Source: Entophlyctis helioformis (Eukaryota > Chytridiomycota > Chytridiomycetes > Chytridiales > Chytriomycetaceae). From it: a stretch of 64,000 nucleotides of DNA. The translations under genes and the position numbers were made by a program. Where the stretch lies: positions 1 to 64,000 of the forward strand of contig JAHLKH010000112.1 of assembly GCA_025526915.1 (NCBI GenBank), written 5' to 3'. The notes beneath the pieces were generated by a model. It did no database searches. It was given only the letters and a program-made list of their open reading frames with translations, and was not told where the DNA came from. Shown here piece after piece: positions 22,410-32,977 of this stretch. Numbering within the stretch: the stretch's first letter is position 1; each line of letters opens with the position of its first letter.

Positions 22410-22676
22410 ATGATCGCCTACAACGCCAACGCCTTTGCCCTCTACTCTGGCTTCCCGCCCGTCACGGCCCGCACCGTTGCTGCCAAGCCGTCGTCGTCGT
22501 CTGCGTCGATTGCCTCGTCGGCCGCCGGCTCGACCACTGGCGCCTCGTCGTCTGCCTCGTCGTCGTCGGCCTCGTCGTCGTCGTCGATCAAGAGCAGCAG
22601 CAAGCGCCTGAGCACCCTTGAGCTCGCGCAGACCAACATTGCTCCGTCTGTCGTCATGTCCGGCCGTCTCTACTGA
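22410..22676 (+). CDS. Small Ser/Ala-rich protein of 88 residues (copy 1)
   Basis: Begins MIAYNANAFALYSGFPPV, followed by about 45 residues of almost only Ser and Ala, then KRLSTLELAQTNIAPSV and SGRLY at the end. No signal peptide or membrane segment. A good TATA box, a clear stop and an identical second copy at 34997-35263 support it as a real gene. The conserved-looking ends around a Ser tract suggest a small cytosolic or nuclear protein with a disordered centre. Function unknown. Confidence 0.65.
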   Translation: MIAYNANAFALYSGFPPVTARTVAAKPSSSSASIASSAAGSTTGASSSASSSSASSSSSIKSSSKRLSTLELAQTNIAPSVVMSGRLY

Positions 22677-22990
22677 GCGTTCTCCTGCGGTCTCTTCTCT
22701 CTCGCTTCTCTCCTGCTGAGCGTGTGATCGTCTCCAGCATCCAAGCCGCCGTCCCTCCACTCATGCCACCAGCGCATTCCCACTCCACTCCACACCAACT
22801 CCCATATCATAACTTATCCTATCATTATGTCCCGCCTCGCACTATCATTATGTCCGTCCATCCCTATCTATCCCATCCAACTCTCTCGTCTGCCATCCAT
22901 CTTTACAAGCCATCAATAACAACCAGCATTGCGACTTGTGACTCTGTTGTCTTGCTTGCAAGTTCCTTTATTGTTCTATATTACTGTGCG

Positions 22991-23606
22991 CTACTGTGCA
23001 TTCCTGGTCATGACAACAGCGCTGTCGCCCAGTGCGATGGACTCGTGTGCACCAAAGCTGTGCACAGGCGGCGGCATCGGCAGCACAAACGACGGCCAGA
23101 TGGACGACCAGTTGGTGATGGCAGGTGCAGCTGCCGCTGCCGCTGCATAGTCCATAGCAGCGTCAATGCCGTTGCCGCTGTGCGTGCCTGGCACCGATCC
23201 CACAAGGTATGTGAGCACGGGAGGCGGACCCGACTCGGTGCCGTCGACTGGCACGCGCGTCTGCACCTGAGCCTGCATTGCTGGCGGTGCCAGGCCGCCA
23301 TTGTGGTCGTTGCCCGACGGCGCGAACTGGAACGCGCGCCAGAATGCAGACCCAAGGGGAGCAGGCACGTGTACATCGCCGCCGCGACCACCACCGTTGC
23401 GAGAGTCGTATCCTGGGCGTGCGGCTGCTGATCCCTGCGATGCGTGCCGTCTGCGCGGCTGGACTGTCGAGCCAGGGTACATCCGCTCGACAACCTGGCG
23501 CAGCGACTCGACAATGGAAAAGGTCACGACGGCGGAGCAGCTGGCCAGGATCGTGAGCGTGAGACCCGACAGCTGCGATGGCTGCCATGGATTCGTCTGC
23601 GGCTCG
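22991..23606 (-). pseudogene. 3' fragment of polytopic membrane-protein gene (copy 1)
   Basis: Matches the C-terminal part of the intact gene at 35577-37097 up to the duplication edge. Identity stops after the codons for EPQTNPWQPSQ at 23606; the upstream exon sequence with the first six membrane segments is missing. It retains the seventh segment and the Pro/Ala-rich tail. A fragment created by the duplication break. Confidence 0.85.
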
Positions 23607-23958
23607 GTAAACATTGCCAAACGGCGGCTTGATCCATGACCAGATCACCCTTGCGAGATCCAGCTGAAACATGCGCAGCTGTGGCGTTCTCGGTGGCAGC
23701 GGCAGGTAGCGCACTCGTCAACCAACGAAATGAGGCCGCCAAGGAACGTGGTGAAAAATTCGCAGAATCCGCGAGCAGCCAAATTTGCTTCCGCCACCAA
23801 ACACGCTCGTGGTCGCATCGCGACGATTGATTGGCCAACGTGCGCGACGACTCGATGGGGCTGCATCTGCTCAGATGCGAATGCGGCGCTGTGAGCCGGT
23901 GTGAATTTAAACAGGCGAGGACCCCCGTATCTGTTCCTGCCAGCCCCTTAGAACTACA
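23607..23958. promoter_or_regulatory. Spacer and promoter region of alkaline phosphatase copy 1
   Basis: Starts at the duplication edge. The last 20 bases before the ATG (CCAGCCCCTTAGAACTACA) are the same as before copy 2, but the TATATAAA box of copy 2 is absent; GAATTTAAAC near 23902 is a weak substitute. No gene seen. Confidence 0.5.
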
Positions 23959-26110
23959 ATGCTCTTCAAGACGTTCCTTGCTGCTGCTGCTGCGGCTCTC
24001 GTGTCGGCTCAGTCGGCCCCCTTTGCCGGCCAGTCGGCTAGATACCGCGGTGCCCAGGGCAACTCGCTCCTCTCTGTCATCGTATGTCTTTCATGCGTGC
24101 AGCTGATGCTGCACTGTGCAGTCCTTGTGGACGGCAACGAGGCTGACTGTCTTGCTCCTGCTCCTGCTCGTGCTTCTGCTTCTGCTCGTGTGCACCACCC
24201 ATCGCCCACCCAACAGCCCGTCGACGGCGCCGAGTTCATCCCCGAGCAGTACTTTGACATCTCTGTCGAGCTCCACAACGACAACTCGACCGCCTTCCCC
24301 GACATCTCGGCCATCACCGCCACCATCAACGGTGCTCCCCTCGACAAGTTCTTCGGCAAGGCCTACAACCCCACCGAGACCTGGACCTTCAACTACTTCC
24401 AGTCGGCCGCTGCCCGCGACGCCAAGAAGCCCACTCCCGTCGGCGTGTCCCGCATTGCCCTCCGCTCCATCAAGATCGCCAAGCCCGGCGTCTACAAGGT
24501 CGAGGTCAAGGTCGGCTCCAACATCGCCACCGCCAACTGGGTCGTCCGCTCGATCGGCCAGCGCAAGGTCAAGAACATGGTCCTCTTCATTGGTGACGGC
24601 ATGGCCCCGCCATGATCTCTGCTGCCCGCTACATCTCCAAGAAGACCACCTTCGGCAAGTTCGGTGACAACATGCTCGAGATGGAGAAGCTCGGCACCAT
24701 CGGCAAGGTCGCCACCAACGGTCTTGAGTCGATGCTCACCGACTCTGCCAACTCGGCTGCCACCTACGCCTCTGGCCACAAGAGCTGGGCCAACGCGCTC
24801 AACGTCTACTCGGACACCTCGGACGACACCCTCGACGACCCCAAGGTCGAGACCATCACCGAGTACATCCGCCGCACCCGCAACAACATGTGCATTGGTG
24901 TCGTGTCGACTGCCGAGATCCAGGACGCCACTCCCGCCGCGTTCTACTCGCACACTCGCCGCCGCTCTGACTACGGCCCGATCACCGACCAGATGTTCAA
25001 CCAGTTCAAGCCCACGACCGGCAACATGACCTGGGACCCCAAGCCCGTCCGCCCCGATGTCGTCCTTGGTGGTGGTGCTGCCACGTTCTGTGTCAAGACC
25101 AACTCGACCCCCGCTTGCAACAACAAGGTTGACTACTTTGATCTCTTCGCCAAGGCTGGCTACCAGGTTGTCAAGAGCAAGGACCAGCTCGCGGCTGTCA
25201 AGGACAACGCTCCCATCCTCGGTCTGTTCCACACCAAGAACATGGACACCTGGCTCGACCGCAACGTCTTCACCGACAACCTCCCCAAGAACAAGGGCTC
25301 GCCCGACGGTACTGAGGCTGGTGCCACCGCTCAGCCCGGTCTGCGCGAGATGACCATGACTGCCATCGAGGTCATGTCCAAGAAGTGCTCTGACGGTTTC
25401 TTCCTGATGTCCGAGGCCGCCTCCGTCGACAAGGCCATGCACCCCATGGACTACGACCGTGGTCTCGCTGATCTCCTCGAGCTTGACCGCACCGTTGCTG
25501 CTGCCAACGCGTGGGCCAAGAAGAACGGCGACAACACCGGCATCATTGTCACTGCCGACCACGCTCAGGCTTTCGATGTTTACGCGTCGGTCGACACCCA
25601 GTACTTCAACTCGCTCCCCAACGACGACAAGTCGATCCTCGGTGATGCCGATGCCGGTCTCCAGGCTCTCCAGCGCCGCGCCATTGCCGAGTACGGTGAT
25701 GCTGGCTGGCCCGACCTCGTTGTTGACGAGAACGGTGTCCCCAACAAGTGGGATGGCCGTTTCCGCCTCGTTGCCGGCAAGGTTGACGGTCCCCAGTCTC
25801 GCGAGAACTGGCAGGTGCGCAAGACCTACCGCACCCGCTGTGACCGATCTGCTCTCTCTGCCAAGCTCGGCTTCTCGGTTGCCGTTGCCAACCCCGCCGA
25901 GCCCGCCGGTATCAAGAAGAACGGCATGCTCTCGCCCGGTTCGTCGTCGTCTGTCCACTCGCTCCAGGCCGTCGACATCTACTGCTCTGGCCCCTGGTAC
26001 TTCCGCCGCAACTGCGCTCGCGTCATGGACAACACCGAGCTCTTCTTCATCATGGCCGACGCTCTTGGCCTTGGCTACTCCCCTCCAACCCCAAGACCCG
26101 CGACTGCTAA
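23959..26110 (+). CDS. Secreted alkaline phosphatase, tandem copy 1 (two apparent frameshifts)
   Basis: Exon 1 (23959-24081) encodes a signal peptide, MLFKTFLAAAAAALVSAQ. The intron is 24082-24216. Exon 2 carries alkaline phosphatase motifs: VLFIGDGM (metal-binding Asp), TDSANSAATYASG (nucleophile Ser), MSEAASVDKAMHP (metal ligands) and IIVTADHAQ. A secreted, metal-dependent phosphomonoesterase releasing phosphate is expected. Compared with copy 2, one base is missing near 24607 (GGCCCC-GCC) and one near 26081, which moves the stop from 26108-26110 to 26123. Around 25827-25850 (KTYRTRCDRSALS against KSMRVPAVTDAALS) the copies differ strongly in an otherwise near-identical gene. Confidence 0.85.
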
Positions 26111-26310
26111 GCGGCCCGTCTGAGTCTGGCTCCTAACTTTACATCCACCTTTGCATCATCAAATGAACAGTCTTGCTCATATGACCAGCATCCAACGCGT
26201 CCACTTGCACTCTTGTCAGTCGAAGATGGCAGTCGTGGTGTCCTCTTGGCCACGTTGCGAAGAGACCAATGGCCAGCTGACTGCGTATGGTGCATCCAAT
26301 ATCACTGTCT

Positions 26311-26699
26311 AACTGGTCTCTGCCACTACTGGTGCGTCGTACAATGAGAGCACTTGGAATAGAGCATGCTTGTCGACAAAAACAAAGTATCGGCGCCCGG
26401 TTTCCCTCGCCGGACTGCCTGCCCCACGAAAGGGCTTGCCGTTGTGCCCGTTGCATTTGCCGCCAATGCCTGTCGCACGTGCCGACGGCCTGCCGTCATT
26501 GGCGGCGCCATCTCGCGATAATCCCTGCAAGCCAACAACGATTGGTCCGAAAAACGAAATTTTCATCTCAAATTTTGCCCCTGAAACGGTCACTATTTTC
26601 AGACCTGGGTTTGGCCGACATCAGAAGGGTGCGGCCAGCAGCGTATATAAATGGCCGGGTTCCCCCGGTGCAAGTCCTCGCCAGCCCCTTAGAACTACA
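26311..26699. promoter_or_regulatory. Intergenic region and promoter of alkaline phosphatase copy 2
   Basis: The 3' flank of copy 1 (26111-26310) is repeated after copy 2. The unique part then contains a TATATAAA box at 26644-26651, 49 bp before ATG 26700, and the shared leader CCAGCCCCTTAGAACTACA. Confidence 0.7.
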
Positions 26700-29005
26700 A
26701 TGCTCTTCAAGACGTTCCTTGCTGCTGCTGCTGCGGCTCTCGTGTCGGCCCAGTCGACTCCCTTTGCTGGCCAGACGGCCAGATACCGCGGTGCCCAGGG
26801 CAACTCGCTCCTCTCTGTCATCGTACGTGCTCTGTCTTGCCTGCCTGTTGACTGTTGGACGAGCTGCTCCACCTTGCTGCTCCACCTTGCTGCTCCTCTC
26901 GTCTTGCTTGCCTGGGCTGCAAAAATCTTTTGTGCCTGTGCCGCCTGCGCCATCGAGTGACAAACACGCTGTGGATGAAGACCATGCGTGCGGTTGATGC
27001 TGCACTGTGCAGTCCTTGTGGACGGCAACGAGGCTGACTGTCTTGCTCCTGCTCCTGCTCGTGCTTCTGCTTCTGCTCGTGTGCACCACCCATCGCCCAC
27101 CCAACAGCCCGTCGACGGCGCCGAGTTCATCCCCGAGCAGTACTTTGACATCTCTGTCGAGCTCCACAACGACAACTCGACCGCCTTCCCCGACATCTCG
27201 GCCATCACCGCCACCATCAACGGTGCTCCCCTCGACAAGTTCTTCGGCAAGGCCTACAACCCCACCGAGACCTGGACCTTCAACTACTTCCAGTCGGCCG
27301 CTGCCCGCGACGCCAAGAAGCCCACTCCCGTCGGCGTGTCCCGCATTGCCCTCCGCTCCATCAAGATCGCCAAGCCCGGCGTCTACAAGGTCGAGGTCAA
27401 GGTCGGCTCCAACATCGCCACCGCCAACTGGGTCGTCCGCTCGATCGGCCAGCGCAAGGTCAAGAACATGGTCCTCTTCATTGGTGACGGCATGGCCCCT
27501 GCCATGATCTCTGCTGCCCGCTACATCTCCAAGAAGACCACCTTCGGCAAGTTCGGTGACAACTTCCTCGACATGAGAAGCTCGGCACCATCGGCAAGAT
27601 TGCCACCAACGGTCTTGAGTCGATGCTCACCGACTCTGCCAACTCGGCTGCCACCTACGCCTCTGGCCAGAAGGGCTGGGCCAACTCGCTCAACGTCTAC
27701 TCGGACACCTCGGACGACACCCTCGACGACCCCAAGGTCGAGACCATCACCGAGTACATCCGCCGCACCCGCAACAACATGTGCATTGGTGTTGTGTCGA
27801 CTGCCGAGATCCAGGACGCCACTCCCGCCGCGTTCTACTCGCACACTCGCCGCCGCTCTGACTACGGCCCGATCACCGACCAGATGTTCAACCAGTTCAA
27901 GCCCACGACCGGCAACATGACCTGGGACCCCAAGCCCGTCCGCCCCGATGTCGTCCTTGGTGGTGGTGCTGCCACGTTCTGTGTCAAGACCAACTCGACC
28001 CCCGCTTGCAACAACAAGGTTGACTACTTTGATCTCTTCGCCAAGGCTGGCTACCAGGTTGTCAAGAGCAAGGACCAGCTCGCGGCTGTCAAGGACAACG
28101 CTCCCATCCTCGGTCTGTTCCACGCCAAGACCATGGACACCTGGCTCGACCGCAACGTCTTCACCGACAACCTCCCCAAGAACAAGGGCTCGCCCGACGG
28201 TACTGAGGCTGGTGCCACCGCTCAGCCCGGTCTGCGCGAGATGACCATGACTGCCATCGAGGTCATGTCCAAGAAGTGCTCTGACGGTTTCTTCCTGATG
28301 TCCGAGGCCGCCTCCGTCGACAAGGCCATGCACCCCATGGACTATGACCGTGGTCTCGCTGATCTCCTCGAGCTTGACCGCACCGTTGCTGCTGCCAACG
28401 CGTGGGCCAAGAAGAACGGCGACAACACCGGCATCATTGTCACTGCCGACCACGCTCAGGCTTTCGATGTTTACGCGTCGGTCGACACCCAGTACTTCAA
28501 CTCGCTCCCCAACGACGACAAGTCGATCCTCGGTGATGCCGATGCCGGTCTCCAGGCTCTCCAGCGCCGCGCCATTGCCGAGTACGGTGATGCTGGCTGG
28601 CCCGACCTCGTTGTTGACGAGAACGGTGTCCCCAACAAGTGGGATGGCCGTTTCCGCCTCGTTGCCGGCAAGGTTGACGGTCCCCAGTCTCGCGAGAACT
28701 GGCAGGTGCGCAAGTCCATGCGCGTTCCCGCCGTGACCGATGCTGCTCTCTCTGCCAAGCTCGGTTTCTCGGTTGCCACTGCCAACCCCGCCGAGCCCGC
28801 CGGTATCAAGAAGAACGGCATGCTCTCGCCCGGTTCGTCGTCGTCTGTCCACTCGCTCCAGGCCGTCGACATCTACTGCTCTGGCCCCTGGTACTTCCGC
28901 CGCAACTGCGCTCGCGTCATGGACAACACCGAGCTCTTCTTCATCATGGCCGACGCTCTTGGCCTTGGCTACTCTCCCTCCAACCCCAAGACCCGCGACT
29001 GCTAA
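26700..29005 (+). CDS. Secreted alkaline phosphatase, tandem copy 2 (one apparent frameshift)
   Basis: Same layout as copy 1: signal peptide exon 26700-26822, intron 26823-27107, exon 2 to the stop at 29003-29005. The catalytic motifs VLFIGDGMAPAM, TDSANSAATYASG, MSEAASVDKAMHP and TADHAQ and the late His (SSSVHSLQ) are all present. It differs from copy 1 by an intron about 150 bp longer containing GCTGCTCCACCTT repeats, and by one missing base near 27577 (CATGAG where copy 1 has GATGGAG). The C-terminus NPKTRDC is intact here. The two copies break at different places, so between them the full frame is seen. Confidence 0.88.
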
Positions 29006-29277
29006 GCGGCCCGTCTGAGTCTGGCTCATAACTTTACATCCACCTTTGCATCATCAAATGAACAGTCTTGCTCATATGACCAGCATCCAACGCGTCCACT
29101 TGCACTCTTGTCAGTCGAAGATGGCAGTCGTGGTGTCCTCTTGGCCACGTTGCGAAGAGACCAATGGCCAGCTGACTGCGTATGGTGCATCCAATATCAC
29201 TGTCCATAATGGCTTTCACAGCCTTCCAGATCAAGAAGCCCAGTCACAGAGGTGTTTCATTCAGCAGCAGCAACATC

Positions 29278-31437
29278 TCACGGACTCTGAGGCGGACTGG
29301 ACATGCCGTTCGTTCGTAAGCGGCCCGTGTCCAAGAACCTTCGTCCAAGGTTCATGAGCACATTCGATCGTTTGCTGCCGCTTGCCAGGGCCGTTTTGGT
29401 CGGAGATCCCGACCCAACAACGATGCCAGGCGGTGTTGCAACGGCCACGACGCCTGACGGTGCCGGGGACGAGCGGGTGGCGCGAGAAGATGGCCGCGTG
29501 TCGTCCATGTCACTGTCGGGTGTTGGACGGTCAAGACTGCCGTGCAAGCGAGCGTGCTGGTGCACAGGTAGATGCGACTGCGGTCTCGCCGTGTCACGCC
29601 TCAGCATCTCGTCGCGTGCAGAGTTGAGCAGCGACAGCGTCAAGTTGCCTGTGCCCGTCACGATGGGAGGCAGCTCGATGGACGCTCGCGGCATGGTGAC
29701 GATGGCCGGTAGTGGCGCCAGTGACTCTGGCTGTTGCTGCGGCAGAGATGCCGATGCTTGAGACTGCAGGTGGAGAAGGTGCCACGTCGAGCGTCGATTG
29801 CCGCTGCGACCGCCCGAGTCGGTCTTGAAGCCCATTCCCCAAGCCGATCCAGACGGTGGCGACGACGGCAATGCAGATGTCGAAGAGGCCTTGGACAGTC
29901 CAGTCGCAGCACCAGCGGCGCCGCCAAATGGCATGGTGTTTGAGCCGTCGAGCTCATCGAACGCCGTTGCATCGGTGGAGTCGGACTTGCCCGACGTCTT
30001 GCGCTCAATGTACAGATCGGTGGCCCGAGGCACATCGTGCGACGACCGTTTGGCTCCACTCGAGGACCCACGTTCAAGCAACAGCGAATGGAAAGGCTTG
30101 TATGTGGACGACAGCGACGACGAGTGTGCGTGGTGGTACGGCTGGTATGGCTGGTCAGAAGCAGCCGAAGAAGCGGCGCCGAGTGGCGGTCGCGAGGAGC
30201 CAGCAGACGCAGACGCAGCTCTTGCTCGGGCACCGCGTGTGGCTCCAGCAGGCAGCAGTATGGAGGACACGGCCGATGTGGCCGGCACGGACATGGACGG
30301 CTGTGGCGAAGCAGACAGAGACAGCGGGCGAGTGAGCAGCAGTTGGCTGGTTGCCAGCAGGCTGTGTGGCTCGACAGGCGTGGGCGGTGACGGAAGCTGC
30401 GAGGGCGAGGCGGGCGGCGAAGCGACCAAAGACGCCAAAGTACACGGGGACACGAGGGCCGACACAGATCCAGACCGCGACCCCGACACACAAGCAGGCG
30501 TTGCCACGGCAGGTATCGCCGTTTCTCGCGGCAGCCGCAGCTTCAGGTCCGCAACGTGTGCCTGGAGCTGCACGACCCGCTGTTCGAGAAACTGGACCGT
30601 CTGGCAGTGGTTTTCGAGGGAGAGGCAGCGTGCCTGCAGCGTCGTGAATCTCGCCTTGAGTCCCAGATACGCCTGTGCCAGGCGGGTCTCGCAGTTGGCG
30701 CCAAGAAGAGCCGCCGACTGGTCACGCAGAGCCATATCAAGATCCTCTTGGAGGGATTCCCGCAGCCGGCGCTCGAGGGCAAGATGCGCACGCAAGTCGG
30801 TGTTCTCGGCCTGCAGGATGGCTACGAGCGTGTCGGTCTGCGACGGCATTGACAGAGGGTCGAGGTCGGGCTGTGGCGGCATTGCAGGCGATGCGGCGTC
30901 TGGCTGTGGTGGGGGGTATGTGGGAGTGTAGACTTGCGCAGACGAGGAGGGCGGGCTGGTCGTGGCGGTTTGCACGGTCGACGACGTGCACGGGATTGAG
31001 GGCGTAGATGCGTCCATGGTCGGTGGCGTAGATGCCGTTGGTGGTATCGGTGTTGGGGTGCAGGTCGAGGATGTGGACAAAGTCGGGGATCCAGAGGCAG
31101 CCAGATATAAAGGAGATGCCAAACAGGGTGGCGAAGAGGGTGCTTCCCCAGCCATGCGCAGGTGCTGCTGTTGCTGTCGATGATCATCACGATGCGAACA
31201 GTCGACGCTCGTTGGCGATGGTGGCGATGCAGCAGCAGCAGCAGCAACAGATGCAGGGCGGGCCGGCGAAAAATCGGGTGCGTGTGGGCGGGATGGTGAT
31301 GCCGAGGCCGTCGATGCGAGCGGCACGGCAGGGATGTCTGGCTGAGCAGCTGCCGACTCGGCCGCACGTGGCGAGTCTAGTAGCGACTGTGCGGAGGTCG
31401 GAATGAGCGAAGCCGACGACAGCTGGCGGTGATGCAT
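29278..31437 (-). CDS. Low-complexity protein with central coiled coil, unknown function
   Basis: Continuous 719 codons if ATG 31437 is the start; ATG 31155 (MAGEAPSSP) is an alternative. The N-terminal half is Ser/Pro/Thr-rich. A coiled coil follows (DTLVAILQAENTDLRAHLA, then RRLRESLQEDLDMALRDQ and CLSLENHCQTVQFLEQRV). The second half is again Ser-rich and disordered, ending near RSNVLMNLGRRFLDTGRLR. Such layouts occur in polarity and cytoskeletal scaffold proteins, but no family is recognised. Convergent with alkaline phosphatase copy 2. Upstream coding sequence at 31774-32637 may be an additional exon. Confidence 0.6.
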   Translation of the reverse strand: MHHRQLSSASLIPTSAQSLLDSPRAAESAAAQPDIPAVPLASTASASPSRPHAPDFSPARPASVAAAAAASPPSPTSVDCSHRDDHRQQQQHLRMAGEAPSSPPCLASPLYLAASGSPTLSTSSTCTPTPIPPTASTPPTMDASTPSIPCTSSTVQTATTSPPSSSAQVYTPTYPPPQPDAASPAMPPQPDLDPLSMPSQTDTLVAILQAENTDLRAHLALERRLRESLQEDLDMALRDQSAALLGANCETRLAQAYLGLKARFTTLQARCLSLENHCQTVQFLEQRVVQLQAHVADLKLRLPRETAIPAVATPACVSGSRSGSVSALVSPCTLASLVASPPASPSQLPSPPTPVEPHSLLATSQLLLTRPLSLSASPQPSMSVPATSAVSSILLPAGATRGARARAASASAGSSRPPLGAASSAASDQPYQPYHHAHSSSLSSTYKPFHSLLLERGSSSGAKRSSHDVPRATDLYIERKTSGKSDSTDATAFDELDGSNTMPFGGAAGAATGLSKASSTSALPSSPPSGSAWGMGFKTDSGGRSGNRRSTWHLLHLQSQASASLPQQQPESLAPLPAIVTMPRASIELPPIVTGTGNLTLSLLNSARDEMLRRDTARPQSHLPVHQHARLHGSLDRPTPDSDMDDTRPSSRATRSSPAPSGVVAVATPPGIVVGSGSPTKTALASGSKRSNVLMNLGRRFLDTGRLRTNGMSSPPQSP

Positions 31438-31773
31438 CTGCAGAAGCTGCTGAGAGCGACGGCGGAATCCTTGCGACAGCACAGGCGATGTCCGAGGACG
31501 CGAACCAGACGGGAGGAGAGTGCGGCCAGAGGCGATGGAGAGAGTCGCCGTGCGCTCCAGATGCTGGCAATGCTGGCCATCTGCGAGATCCAGCGGCAGG
31601 AGTCGGTCAGTCAGCCGGTCAGCCAGCAGGTCAGTCAGCCGGTCGGGAGTGCGGAGAGACGGCAGTGCAGCGCATCGCAGGGCCAGCCAGCCAGCCAGCC
31701 ATCCACGCAGGCGACAGCCAGATGTCACAGGAGTGAGATCATCATCCAGCCCTCATCCAACGCCATCCGGCCT

Positions 31774-32637
31774 TCATCCAGCATCATCCAGCGCCATTGG
31801 TGGAATCCAAACGTTGGCGCGTCGTGCTGGATGTGCACGAAGAGCCACATTCGACGCGTGGTGCCGAATCATCGCCAGCCAGCCAGCCAGCAAGGGGGAC
31901 TCACCCAGTCTGTGTGCACTACTCAGCCGTGGCTGTGACGGCGACTGTGACGGCGACGGCGGCTGCGGCTGCCGGTTGGTGGCTGGCGCAAACGCTGGCC
32001 GGGAACACCATCCCAACGGGGGAGGCTCGCTGGGCATGGATGGCTCCCTGCCACGGCTCGCTTCGTCGCTCTGCATGTCTATGGAGTCTCTTCGGCTGAG
32101 CCAGTCGTCGGTCGGCTCGGCAGACTCGCGAATCTCTGCAACGATGAATGGTGGCGATGCAAGCGTGCGCGGGTATGTGCAGGTCGAGTGGCTGGCAGAT
32201 GACCGACGGGCGTTGGGTGCAGAGACCGAGGCGGTTGCGGAGACAGAGGCGGTTGCCAGTTGTCGAGAAACCCCCATGACAAAGGATCGGGCCTTGGCAA
32301 GCTGTGAAGTCCGCTGTCGGAGAAGGTGGCAGCAGTGGCAGCAGTCAGTCATGGCAGTGACAGGTTGTGCGAGCGAGCGTGCCAAGTGCATACCCTGCGG
32401 GGACGCCGTTCGAGCGACCGATGAAGAGAACTGCAGGCTCGGTGGTCGCCGCCAGCGCCATACTCGACGCACTCGCTCTCGCAGTCGCTGCCAGTCTCTC
32501 TCCCATGGCATGCCTGTGACGGCGAGACTGCAAAGCAACCGTCGCAGTGTATCTCTAATTGCATCTGTATCGGCTGCTGGTTGATGCTGGCGCTGTGAAG
32601 GTTTAAGATGCACCGCATCGCCACATCTCGCAGACAT
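31774..32637 (-). CDS. Hypothetical Ser-rich frame, possible 5' exon of the coiled-coil gene
   Basis: An ATG-started frame of about 287 codons with protein-like segments RRDSIDMQSDEASRGREPSM and SPPFIVAEIRESAEPTDDWL. It ends 46 bp before the open frame that leads into the coiled-coil gene. No domain. A longer plus-strand frame overlaps but looks like its antisense. Its 5' end lies in three tandem copies of CGCAGACATCT, right beside the start of duplication copy 2. Confidence 0.35.
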   Translation of the reverse strand: MSARCGDAVHLKPSQRQHQPAADTDAIRDTLRRLLCSLAVTGMPWERDWQRLRERVRRVWRWRRPPSLQFSSSVARTASPQGMHLARSLAQPVTAMTDCCHCCHLLRQRTSQLAKARSFVMGVSRQLATASVSATASVSAPNARRSSASHSTCTYPRTLASPPFIVAEIRESAEPTDDWLSRRDSIDMQSDEASRGREPSMPSEPPPLGWCSRPAFAPATNRQPQPPSPSQSPSQPRLSSAHRLGESPLLAGWLAMIRHHASNVALRAHPARRANVWIPPMALDDAG

Positions 32638-32695
32638 CTCGCAGACATCTCGCAGACATTACGCCTCATCGCCACGACGATGACTGGCACACAAC

Positions 32696-32884
32696 CAGCC
32701 GCAGGCATCGTCGACACCAGCGCCATCAAGCGCAGAGGCTGGCGTGGCAGGCATCTCGACGCTGCCAGCAGTGCTGCAGACGCAGACGCAGACACAGACG
32801 CAGACACAGATGCAGCTGCAGCTGCCAACGGGGCCGTTGCTGAGTCCGCGGCAGTACATCAACCGATGGAGTGCGGCGATCTGA
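32696..32884 (+). pseudogene. Orphan 3' fragment of ITC1
   Basis: The last 63 codons of ITC1 (QPQASSTPAPSSAEAG through QYINRWSAAI and the stop) are repeated here without the rest of the gene. Confidence 0.9.
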
Positions 32885-32977
32885 ATGAACGAGTCTGTCA
32901 CGTGACTGGCGAGCGAGTTTATGCGCATTCGGCCGAAACCGGCTTGCACACCGACCGACACACAAACACGCCCGAGC

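Larger units (their letters stand above)
20107..23606 (+). repeat. Segmental duplication, copy 1
   Basis: Runs from the last part of ITC1 through the SDR gene, the small Ser/Ala gene and the 3' part of the membrane-protein gene. It is nearly base-for-base identical to 32696-36192 in direct orientation; the offset is 12589 at the left end and 12586 at the right. ITC1 is intact through this copy, whereas the membrane-protein gene is cut at its right edge. Confidence 0.95.

Noticed and set aside
21456..22676. 406-codon plus-strand frame ending with the small Ser/Ala gene
   Set aside because: The upstream part is promoter and 3' flank sequence with a TATA box inside it; only the last 88 codons after ATG 22410 look like a gene.
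24492..25958. 488-codon minus-strand frame antisense to the phosphatase
   Set aside because: It mirrors the plus-strand codons (third-position GC bias gives open antisense frames), and the same occurs antisense to copy 2. The plus strand has catalytic motifs.
31520..32584. 354-codon plus-strand frame
   Set aside because: Cys/Arg/Ser-rich with no domain and antisense to a more protein-like minus-strand frame.
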